Positions 24,830-33,850 of a stretch of 64,000 nucleotides of DNA are shown here, piece after piece. The stretch lies in NCBI GenBank assembly GCA_013399875.1, contig VXAZ01005703.1, forward strand, positions 1,550,001 through 1,614,000, in the 5' to 3' direction. The position numbers and the translations under genes were made by a program. The DNA comes from Gymnorhina tibicen (lineage: Eukaryota; Chordata; Aves; Passeriformes; Artamidae). The notes under the pieces are model-generated. The model was not told the origin of the DNA and ran no database searches. It worked only from the letters and a program-made list of their open reading frames with translations. How positions within the stretch are numbered: position 1 is the first letter of the stretch; every line of letters starts with the position of its first letter.

Positions 24830-25260
24830 GAAGAACCTTTTATGCTCAAGGGACCAATCTACTTAACGTTAATCGGTCTGCAATAGCAGAGCCTGTGGTT
24901 GTGTCACGGTTCACACTGAATAACAACCCTGCCACTCTTTGAAATACGTGGGAAAACTTCACGGGCTGTACTTGCGGTAGCCCTCCGCTGGGAATTAGGC
25001 AATAGAGCGTCCATCCCTGTCGACTTTGCAGACTCGGCTGCGTTTGACAAAGCGCTCTGAGCAGGCAAACATGGAAGGGCCGAGGCTGCTGTGGTCAGAG
25101 CCTGGCAAAGAAATCCATACAGTCTGTTCAGCTGGTTTTCCTCCTGTTTATTGTGAATTATCTGTGATCGGATGGTTATCATTAATTAATTCAGCCTTCA
25201 GAATTCCTTCATAAATGCTTTATAGCGAAAAATTCCAAGTCTGAAGCATTTACTTTGACT
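24830..25260. promoter_or_regulatory. Candidate regulatory element with retained CpGs
   Basis: About 13 CpG fall in the 250 bases from 24841 to 25090 although the DNA is only about half GC. Bird non-island DNA normally loses CpG, so this suggests constraint or germline hypomethylation. The following part holds TTTATTGTGAATTATCTGTG near 25147, GATA-like TTATCT/TTATCA cores, and the homeodomain run ATTAATTAAT at 25181-25190. A few short frames cross it in both directions without resemblance to any protein. This is my strongest enhancer candidate by texture, but no alignment was available. Confidence 0.35.
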
Positions 25261-25561
25261 TTGTCATGACCGGAGCCCCATCTCTGTGTCCTGGTTAGGA
25301 AGACCAGAGGACTACAAATGATGCTGCAAGTTGTAGCCTAAAGGCAGAAGAGACAAATAGTGCAAGCATCATGGTTCCCATTTCCAGGTTTTTGGGAGAG
25401 AGACTCCTATACCAAATTGGACTAAGCATTGCCAAAGCCTCCATGTAAAGCCCAGGTGTGCATAGTTTGAAAAGCAGCAGTAGTTATGCTAAAATCAACT
25501 GAAAATACCAGCTACACAAGCAAGCATATGCTGTAGTTATCTTTTGATACTACTGTCTTTT

Positions 25562-25589
25562 ATGCTACTGTAAAACTTTACAGTAGCAT
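25562..25589. repeat. 28-bp perfect palindromic hairpin
   Basis: Thirteen-base arms, ATGCTACTGTAAA at 25562-25574 and TTTACAGTAGCAT at 25577-25589, are exactly complementary around a two-base centre (AC). Perfect arms this long are unexpected by chance. The loop is far too short for a microRNA precursor. The hairpin could be a remnant of a terminal inverted repeat pair, a foldback insertion, or a cruciform-prone site. Confidence 0.85.
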
Positions 25590-25590
25590 T

Positions 25591-25633
25591 TAATTTCATT
25601 AAATTAATGAAAATCTAATTTCATTAAATTAAT
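25591..25633. repeat. 18-bp direct repeat, two copies
   Basis: TAATTTCATTAAATTAAT occurs at 25591-25608 and again at 25616-25633, identical in both copies, with a period of 25 bases. It begins one base after the palindrome. Each copy contains an ATTAAATTAAT core of homeodomain type. The tandem pair probably arose by slippage. Confidence 0.85.
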
Positions 25634-25639
25634 ATGTAT

Positions 25640-26499
25640 TACTGTTGTTTCTAGCAAATATTTCAAAATTTCAATTTCAAAATTGAACTTCATTTACTTT
25701 AATTTTAGTATGATTTTATTATTCTTATGTCAAGGTTTTTTTAGATAGAAGTACCTTTCCATAACATAGTAAAAAAAAAAAAGCTTTAGCTTTCTATCTT
25801 CTAGTCATCTCCTAGAAATTAAATTAGTGTATTCTGAATAGACATTCTGGAAGTATTCAAAGCAAACTTGTCAAATGATTATTTTCAGGTGCCAGGGACC
25901 AAGCTACTAATTACTCTTCTTTTGCAATCAAAGCTGTATCTGAAAATTGAGCAATGCATTTATAGACAGGTTTTTCCCCACACCCCATAACTAAAGGAAT
26001 ATCCAGCATAACTTGTGAAAGATGATTAGCATGCAGGGAGTCACCTTTCCCTGTGTTAGCACAGTGCTCAGAACAATTAGGCACCTGAGCGCTACTATAG
26101 CAGACATGAGTAGCAATGGTGTGATAAGTAGCCCATTAAAATGACAGTTGATGCCATATGAATAATTTCCTTCTCATTTGTCACCAGTCGCTGAGGAACT
26201 TCTTTGTAAAGGCAGCTCCTCCAGAGATCTTGCCTGGATGCAAGGCCCAGAGAGCAGGTTTGGGCTGCAGCGAGCATCTGGCAGCAGCACTGCTGTGCAG
26301 CCAGCCCTTGCAGCTGGCAAGGGCCAACGGGCCCCCCTTGAGTCGTTTTCTGTCTCCGGTGTCTTGGTGGCACTTCTGAATGCGATCTTGGGTCAGCCTG
26401 CTTCTGCTGCAGCTTATGTGTTTGTGTGTATATAACAAACACTGCTGGGAGTGGAAGAAAACGATGTGTGATTTCCTGCTGGCCTCTGGGAACAGTCTG
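25640..26499. other. Non-coding AT-rich DNA
   Basis: Very AT-rich to about 25860, including a poly-A run near 25771, then ordinary composition. From about 26180 to 26400 the GC content rises towards the promoter-like region and frames open on both strands. None resembles a known protein. Confidence 0.6.
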
Positions 26500-26500
26500 C

Positions 26501-26518
26501 TGACGTGTGATATATAAA
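26501..26518 (+). promoter_or_regulatory. Possible promoter: CRE-like half site and TATA box
   Basis: TGACGTGTGA at 26501-26510 contains the cyclic-AMP response element core TGACG. It is followed at once by TATATAAAG at 26511-26519, a good match to a TATA box. A start site would be expected near 26540-26550, about 40-60 bases before a CpG-rich patch. TATA-like strings are frequent in AT-rich DNA. What makes this one stand out is its position immediately upstream of the CpG patch and a splice donor. Confidence 0.3.
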
Positions 26519-26540
26519 GCAAGAAAAAAGATGGGGGGGT

Positions 26541-26722
26541 GGCTTGGTGTAGTTTGCAACCAGCACGCCTAGGCAGAGCTGAAGGCCTTTTTCTGTGCAG
26601 CTCTGCACACCTCACCGCCATCCCTTGCTGAGCACAGAGCCCCGGGAACGCCGTGTCTCCTGCGACTGTGCCGAGCTCTCGGAGCCTGCCGGGCTCCGGG
26701 CAGCGCTGGGAGCAGCCCCGAG
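26541..26722 (+). other. Possible non-coding first exon
   Basis: If the TATA box at 26511 is used, transcription would begin near 26541. The first strong donor downstream is CCCGAG|GTGAGCG, with the intron starting at 26723. The intervening 180 bases are GC- and CpG-rich and contain no ATG after the expected start, so this would be a 5' untranslated or lncRNA exon. No downstream acceptor could be assigned. This is a prediction from motif spacing only. Confidence 0.2.
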
Positions 26723-26822
26723 GTGAGCGCCGTGCCTGCAGCGCTCTGCCGAGTGCACGGGAAGCTGCTCCAGCCCAGCGGCTCCTTGTCTTGCCAGGGG
26801 CGCGCTCCGAAAAGCCAGGCTG
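26600..26822. promoter_or_regulatory. Short CpG island
   Basis: About 19-20 CpG lie between 26641 and 26820 at about two-thirds GC, an observed/expected ratio near 0.9 by hand count, the highest in the window. The edges are sharp. A CCAGGGGCGCGC segment at about 26795 loosely resembles a CTCF core. The long minus-strand frames crossing it (up to 201 codons, 26569-27174) are best explained by the scarcity of stop codons in GC-rich DNA. Confidence 0.55.
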
Positions 26823-27399
26823 CTGAAAGTGTAATTATAACTCTGCAGCACAGTAAGAGCTCCTGCTCATTTCCCTCTGTGAGCTGGGTGTCGTGCTTCT
26901 TACCAACCCAGTTAGGCTGGCACAGGTAGGGATTGCAGCAGGAACCGCGGTGGGATTTAAAGATAATCCCTCTGTCTCTGCACGGTCCTGGTGGAGTCTC
27001 AGCACAGCATTTGGGGAGACCTGTGGATTTACCCCAAATGTTTTGTGCATTATGTTCCTGATTTGTATCCAACTCGGAGATAAGAGACAAGCTGTGAGGA
27101 GAGCCTGACTCTCCCCATTTGTTAGGATAGCTCTGGAAGAAGTGGGAGACCTTGCTCCAGTTGCTGTTTGACATCTTATCTTAGCAGAACATCTCAACAT
27201 CCAGGGTTTAGCAGGACCCTGGCTGCAGCTGCTCAGCCCCACACGCTATCTGCTGAATAATTGCCCACTGCAACGGGGCATTGCCTGTACTCACCCCAGC
27301 ATACCAGACACTCCCAGACAATCCCATGCTTCTCAGCTGGTGCTCGGCAGGTGCAAGACACTGAGGCTATGCAGCCTGGGAAGCCTCTGGATTGCAATT
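26823..27399. other. Non-coding flank of the CpG island
   Basis: GC content declines gradually. Overlapping open frames on both strands match no family. No acceptor plus frame pair looks like an exon. Confidence 0.5.
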
Positions 27400-27790
27400 T
27401 ATATGTAGAGATATATTTTAGCTCAGGGAACCGGTGCTTATCTATTGATTACAGCTCACAAACACATACTTTCTCAGCCATAATGAAGCTATGGATGCAT
27501 GCTGCTTGATTTAAACCTTGAAAAAAGCAATTGGCTCTGAAGCCGGACTCATATTTTGCAGAAATAAAGCACCTTTCCTGTCGGAGGTCTTCAGAAATTC
27601 TAATTGTATAATTTGCCCAGTTACACAACATTAACTTTGTATGGTTTTTTCCAGAAAGGAGGGTAATTATGAGAACATCCAAAGCAATTAGTTGATAGAA
27701 ACATGTCTTGTTGCACTAAAGAAAAGTAAATAATGCCCTTCCTTGATGTAATGGATCAGTTAAGAAATTGTAAAGCGATAAATGTATCAG
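27400..27790. promoter_or_regulatory. Candidate conserved non-coding block
   Basis: The stretch contains TCTATTGATTACAGC near 27440, AGCAATTGGCTCTGAAGCCGG near 27527, TTCTAATTGTATAATTTGCC near 27598 and a GTAAAGCGATAAATGTATC run near 27770. It has mixed homeodomain-like cores and isolated retained CpGs, with no frame over about 80 codons and no repeat signature. Constraint is inferred from texture only. Confidence 0.22.
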
Positions 27791-28859
27791 ACTTCTGATC
27801 TAACAGGGCGTACTGGGAAAAATGAGGCTGCTAGAGTCACAGTTCTAGAACTGTTACATTTTTCTGAGATAGCAACAGAAAAAGAGAACTCAACTGAAAA
27901 AAGAATAAACAGAATATCGCGTTGCATACCTGATAATTAAGAAATCAATAGCAAGACTCTGGTTAGCTGCTCAGCTGCTTGTGACATTTCTAGGACCTGA
28001 GACTCCAAACTTCTGTGTAAACCTGGGTTTTTATTCCTATCAGCATTATCGTTGTTGTCAGGGAGACAGTCACTCGTATCGTTGCCACACAGAGCATTTT
28101 AATCATCCCTTCTGCAGACAGAATTTCTGTGTTTAAAATAGCAGACAAAGGTTCCTTTTTTCACTTACTTTCCATCTAGATATTGCAGTTAGACAAGAGT
28201 CCTGTGTCAGATCATGTGCGAAGAAGGGAAAAGTCATTTCAGAGAGAAAAGAGGCACCTATTATTAGTGTTCCCAAGACACTGTTGTGAGACAAAAAATT
28301 GATTTTTTTCATTCTTAATACATTCTGTGCCAAGGCCTGTTATTTTTGCTGTTAGCTTTTCACATTTGCTTGACTGTTTTGTTATATTTTTTATTACATT
28401 TATAACCACCTATTATCAAAAAATAGATTTAAAAAAAAAGCAGACAGGTAGGAAGACTTTTGAGTCTCTTGTTGAATTCAATAGAAATTGCCAAAGACTA
28501 GAATGTCACAGAACTGTGGGAACCCTGACTGCTGCTCATGTGTTTTTAGTATTACTGAATAATTTATATTTTGAGGGAAAATGCACAGTCTTTGTCACCT
28601 TTTATTTTTGTCTTCTCTATGAATTTAAATTTCTCAATGAGACAGTGTGGGACTGCCAGAAACATAATCGGAATTGTGCTGTAATTTCAGCCCTCGCAAT
28701 TTAAAATTTGTGCCTGTCAGTGCAGAGTAATTGCTTCTTCCAAAGACTCTCACAATTCACCTGCAGGTTCAGCCTTTCAACCTCACCGCTGACTCCCAAA
28801 GGCACGAGGGCTGTGATGAGGTTTGCATAATTTAGGGCTAAAATAAACACACAGAAAAT
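27791..28859. other. Non-coding AT-rich DNA
   Basis: No gene or repeat is recognisable. A 125-codon plus-strand frame at 28327-28704 is T-rich, giving a run of F, I and V followed by unrelated sequence, and resembles no family. Confidence 0.6.
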
Positions 28860-29135
28860 ATTCTGAAGTGGATGGATTCTCCCGTCCCTGGGCACTGCGT
28901 CAGTGCTGAGGTACCAGGGGGCACCTCAAACTGCGCTGAGCCAGCAGCTGCCGTCTCACCCAGGGTTGTGTGCGTGTGGCAGAGCCAGGCTGGGCAGGGC
29001 GGGGCTCACCCCCTGCGTGGGCAGGACGAGGGGGTCCTGGTGACAGTCGTGCTACCAGAAGATGGGGGAGAGGTGGTCTCTCATATGCATTGCCACACCT
29101 TAACTCCTGCTGACTCCCAGCAGAGACGTGAGTCC
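28860..29135. promoter_or_regulatory. GC-rich patch with Sp1-type GC box
   Basis: The centre holds a perfect GC box, GGGCGGGGC, at 28997-29005, flanked by G runs that could form a G-quadruplex with a long loop (28992-29034). A GTGAGT donor-like sequence lies at about 29128. A 90-codon frame from 28872 crosses the patch but matches nothing known. CpG density is lower than in the 21.6- and 26.7-kb patches. Promoter activity is possible but weakly supported. Confidence 0.25.
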
Positions 29136-32100
29136 TTTTTGTAAGCGTGAATAATTAACTAATAGGCTCCTGGTGAGTGGAGCTGGGAAATTCAGAGTTT
29201 GTGTTGGGTTCTGCAGCTTGTTCTCCTAGTGACCCACTGGCAAGTCAGCCAGATCCTGTCCCCTGCCTCTGTCTGTAAAAACCATCTATTACTTGTCTTG
29301 TGGGCACATTACACTGGTTATTTAGCTAATACTTGTGAAATGCTTTGAATGCAAAATGTGTTGGACAAGAGCCCGTTTCTTTCTCAACTCTGCTTTCTGA
29401 GCTGACTATAAGCAGGTATTGGGAGTGGCTTTCCAGAGCTATGCAGTTAGAACAAATAGCTGTTGGTGTGCATTTACAGTTTGGGTTTTTTTGTTTCCTT
29501 TCCTGCCCCAAGTTATTTAAGTTCTCCAGAGGATGACAAAGCAGGGAGAATTGAGAGTCTCACAGGAAAAGCTTGCCCAAAACATTAGAGAAACTGGGCT
29601 AAACCTTGGTATTGATGTTAATATTTCTTTTTAACATTGTTTTGGAAAGAAGTAATTGCAAGGATAAATTATTTAATTTTTCTTTTAGAGGCGAATCTGT
29701 AAAAAATTGTTTACTGCCTCAAAACTATAAAGTGCATCATCTTAAGCTCATATACAATGTTGCTTGGTAGACCATACCAAAGAGAGAGGCTTGGCTGGTG
29801 TACTAAACTGATCTTGGGGGCACAGTGGATCTTGTGCACTGAAATGTGCCACATGTGCCAGTTCCCCATAGAATATAATCTTTTTACCTTGTGCCCACTG
29901 TGTTTATCAGACTGTAGGATTTTTCTGATTTAGACTCCCTTTTCATCTGTTTGGGGTTTAAGACTATAATTCTACTGCCCAGTAACCAGGGCTCATCTCT
30001 GCTCACCTGCCTTCAATCTGAAAAATTGGTGCCACAATTAATACCAGGTCCTGTTATAATCTGTGCAAGTATATTCTGGCATTCTTACCAGATGAAACCT
30101 TTTTTCCCTAGACAGTAAACTTCCTTGATAACAAGGGTCAGGAAAAAACCAAACAGCTGTGCATAAACAAAGCTGTCTCCATGTTTAGTTTGGATTTGAT
30201 TCCTTGAGAAAACATGTGTAAGGAGGGTTATGGGCTGAGACTATACAAATAAAATGAACTTTTATCATTCTGTTAGGGAACTGTTCAAATGAAAGGCAAG
30301 GAAAGATCTGATAAGGAACAAAAGCTTAATGTTCCATTCCAGGTGAAGCAAACCACTTCAAATTACATGACCAGGCAAGCATGAAAACCAAGAGAAAAAC
30401 TTTCACTCTTCTCTACTTCTTATTTTTCTATTTTGCCTTCTTCTTAGAAGTAAAATTTTCATGCTGTGGCACTCTGGCATAACTTTTGCACAGTATCCAC
30501 TTTGATTATCTCCTCCGGGCAAACTTGTGCCCAGGTTCCAGGAGTAATTTATTGCTTAAGCAACAAGAGAAACTCATGTTACTTGCAAAATGCACAGCTT
30601 AACTTATCCTAAGTGTAATTCATCTCATTGTAAGGCAAAACTTTCATGATTCTGAAACTAATAATATAGTCATCAAAATGTCTTCCAAAGAACATGAAGT
30701 GGCGAATGTCTCTGTAGATTTAATATAAACTGAGACTACTTTCAATAAAAAGCCACCAGAATTTTCCAAGACGGTGGGGATGCACATACTGCGTAAAAGT
30801 GTAGAATGTCAATAAAATGAACTTGGCAGGACCATTACTTTCCATTCCAGTATAAAATCTGGTTTTGCTGATGAAGGAGGTCAGTAAGGAATTCTGAAGT
30901 CTCCAAACAAATGTATTTTTTGTCTTGGCTGTTTGTCTGAGTTGGTAATGTTGGCAGACTAGGAAAGCGAGGCTACCTGTACCTCATCATGTAACTGTAT
31001 TCTAAAGTGCAGCCTAAGCACTGAATTTCTAAGTCATGTTGTATTTTACCAGGCTAGATTCTCCTCCTAATTACACTGGCATAAACAGTTGTAGCTTAAT
31101 TGAATTAAGTTGAATTGAATAATTGCTGTGAGAAAAAAGCAGATCTCATTGAAATCACAGTCCAAATTAACATTTTAAAACAACCCAGTACACTCAGAAG
31201 TTATGCAAAGTGCTGAATGTTGTGAGTTCATGTAGAAGTTCAAAATGCTTGCATTACATTGGTGACAAATCCTCATTTAGAGCACATTAGTAACCTGCTA
31301 ATTCAACTGTGCATTTTTGTGTGATGTTCTATAAGCAATAGAGATGTATGAAGTTTATAAATCAGATTAATTTGCTCATCTAGCAACAGAATCTACTCCC
31401 CTTAATTCTTCTGAGATGCACATTAGACTATGCACTGCTGCAAGAGATTTCAGGAGCACTTAAGGCATAAAGTGTGCAGTTGGGACCTGATCCTTTGGGA
31501 TAGCCAGCTTTGGATATGGACTGTTTTCAGACAGTGTTCTTGGAATAAAACACATCTCAGTGAAGGCCAACATAGCATAGTGACAGACACACAGCAAACA
31601 TGGTGCACAAAAATGCATCATCAGTCAAAAGGAAAAGAAGTAGTACGCAAATTTGTAAGCTGCAGCTATAATCTTTCATGCAAAGTGCTTTAAAAACATT
31701 AGTTCAGACTCACAGCCTCTTTGAGGAGTGAGGAAATATAACCATCAGAGATAATTGCTCCTTATTTAGGATCATACACTTGATGGCAAAGTGAGGACTA
31801 GGAGATGGAAACCCCAAGCACATAAAATGCTTGAGGATATTCCTGGTAAAACAGCAGTGATCTGATCAAAAAAAAAAATTAAAAATCAAATATCATAGAG
31901 ATATGTAAATGACTTTTTAACATTCCCTTGAGATGCCTCAAAGTGAGTTTGAAAGATGAATATGGTACGAGCAAACGTTACCCTCAGTGGATCCATTGTT
32001 CACTCCCTTGCAGGCTCACCTGAGGCACTGAGAAGAGGTGGCAGGTTGCTGAAGGTATCCTGGGGGTTATCCCAGCACACATGCAGCTATGGATGCTCCC

Positions 32101-32248
32101 CTAAAACAGCCTATCGACAGGCACCACGTTCCCTTCTCAGCCGTTCCAGCAGCAGCAGTAACCACAGGGCTGCTCTCACAGGGCTGCTGCTAATCCTTGC
32201 TGGGGCTATACATACTGTGCCTGCAATCAGCTGCCATTCAAGCTTGCT
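29136..32248. other. Non-coding AT-rich DNA
   Basis: About 3.1 kb with no exon or RNA gene. A segment at 31050-31125 may be an old interspersed repeat and is described separately. Between 29540 and 31430 even spurious frames above 60 codons are absent, consistent with AT-rich unconstrained DNA. Confidence 0.65.
31050..31125. repeat. Possible ancient interspersed repeat relic
   Basis: The segment GGCTAGATTCTCCTCCTAAT followed by TACACTGGCATAAA, then AT-rich near-repeats of TTGAATTAAG, resembles an old palindromic element of reptile genomes that I remember as running 'CAGATTCT..CAGTTACACTGG.GTAAA'. I cannot name the family with certainty, and the right half is poorly preserved. Confidence 0.25.
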
Positions 32249-32570
32249 CATAGGACGTGCCCTGTGGAAATAAACAGATAAATTATTTACTGTGCAGGCA
32301 AGATGATACTGAATACTATGGCAGCTAAATATTGTAGTTACACTGAGTTCCTGTGAATAGGACATAACTTATTCATAGTCAGAAAGTGCAAGAACTCTTT
32401 CACAAGCTGGATTTTTGTCAGTCATGATGATTTTCCGTGTGTTCTGTACTATAGGAAGGAGACTTTGAAAAGGGGACAGTAAATTATTTACTGTGCAGGG
32501 AGGATGATCCTAAATGGTACAGCAGAGAAACCATGTAGCTGCAGTGAATTCACATGAGCATGATGTGCAG
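32249..32570. repeat. Diverged tandem duplication, period about 201 bp
   Basis: Copy one spans about 32249-32366 and copy two about 32450-32570. The best-kept part, TAAATTATTTACTGTGCAGG at 32279 and 32480, is identical for 20 bases. The rest is roughly 70 percent alike by eye, and similarity extends about 25-30 bases upstream in both copies (ATAGGA followed by GAAA and ACAG). The gap between them is unique sequence. This is either an old tandem duplication or two copies of a short interspersed repeat I do not recognise. Confidence 0.65.
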
Positions 32571-33639
32571 TTCAGAACCATTAATTTAGTCTGGCTTCCA
32601 TGCCAAACTGGTGATCACCGACAGCCCACGTATGCTTTTCAGCTGGGAGACAGAGCTGTCTTCTGGAGAGCAGGCACAGGTTAGACCTTTGAAATCTGCA
32701 GCACCTTCACATCAGTCCAAAAAACAAGTTAGTTTTGCCTGTGTAAATTCACAGGAGGTATCTAAATCATTATGGTGTCTCTTGGTAGTGCTCTGCTTTT
32801 TTATTTTATTGTCATCTGGGGCCAGACCCTGCCCTTGGTGGCCAAAGACTTAATCATCGTTCTGCAAGGTGATGTATGTGCTGCTGAGAGCTGGCTGCAG
32901 GACATGGCGCTCTCAGGGGTTGTTTTGAGGTGGAATTGCACCCTGCAGCTCATGTTCAGCACACTGTGTACATGGAATAGGCTGCCATAGACACTGATAT
33001 AAGGTGACATATCGTTAACCAGAATTACTGTTTAAAAGAGGAGAGAGAAGAGAAAAATACCAGCAAAGACAGCAGATGGTATCTGGAATACTGAAATGAG
33101 TGGACTCAAGTGCTCATCCACTATAATGGCAGAATATTCATTTCGAACACCAGACTCTCAAGCTGCAAAGGCTTGTTGTCATCAAAACCATTTTCCTTTT
33201 GTTTTATACAGAAGTGTTTTGAGGTGTCTGTGATAATTATTGTGGCTCCTGCACCATGCTCTAGGGCACCTGGAGCCTGGCTCAAGGAGGAAACTCTCCT
33301 TACTGCAGCCCTAAGGCCTGTGTTTTTGTCCCTCAGTATGGGAAGAATATGAAATACCACTGGTCACAACCTTTTTAAGGAATGAAACAAGGAAATTCAC
33401 TCTCCACTTTCTCATGCCTGTCTTTATATTTCTTCAGATGCTTTCTCTGTCTTAAGGACTTTTGCATCTCCTGCCTCTAATTTGTAGTGTGGTGGTACTA
33501 ACTTACTTGGGAGGCTGAGAGCTCCCATCTCTCATGCACAGATGCAAGAGGTGGCATGCTGAAGCTGAGCAATACAGCTCGTGGTTATCTCTGGTGACTG
33601 GACAAACCTCCCTTCCTTCTGTAGCGCTGCTGAGGAAAA
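32571..33639. other. Non-coding DNA
   Basis: No recognisable gene or repeat. Frames of 70-80 codons on both strands overlap and resemble nothing. Confidence 0.6.
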
Positions 33640-33850
33640 GAACTTGTCATCCTCTTTATAATTTAATGTAGATAAAGCAGCATGAGAATCAGTGTAAATG
33701 AAAATGGGAGAACATTTACCTGCAGAGAGTTAAAATCTTGTCCCCTTCATTCACGTAATCCTACATATAAATGTGTTTATTGAAGATAAATTAGCTATCA
33801 CAGTCAATTTATTCTGCGTGCTTCTTATTAGCTATGTTAATTCCCTTAAC
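33640..33850. promoter_or_regulatory. Candidate conserved non-coding block
   Basis: The stretch includes CATTCACGTAATCC near 33748, TGTTTATTGAAGATAAATTAG near 33773 (forkhead- and GATA-like cores) and TTATTAGCTATGTTAATTCCC near 33827. It has no frame and no repeat match. Its texture is like that of vertebrate conserved elements; this is a low-confidence visual call. Confidence 0.2.

Noticed and set aside
25562..25589. microRNA precursor
   Set aside because: The hairpin is only 28 bases with a two-base loop; a precursor needs about 60-80 bases and a larger loop.
26569..27174. 201-codon minus-strand open frame
   Set aside because: It crosses the CpG island, where stop codons are rare and several other frames on both strands are also open. 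The translation has no recognisable domain.
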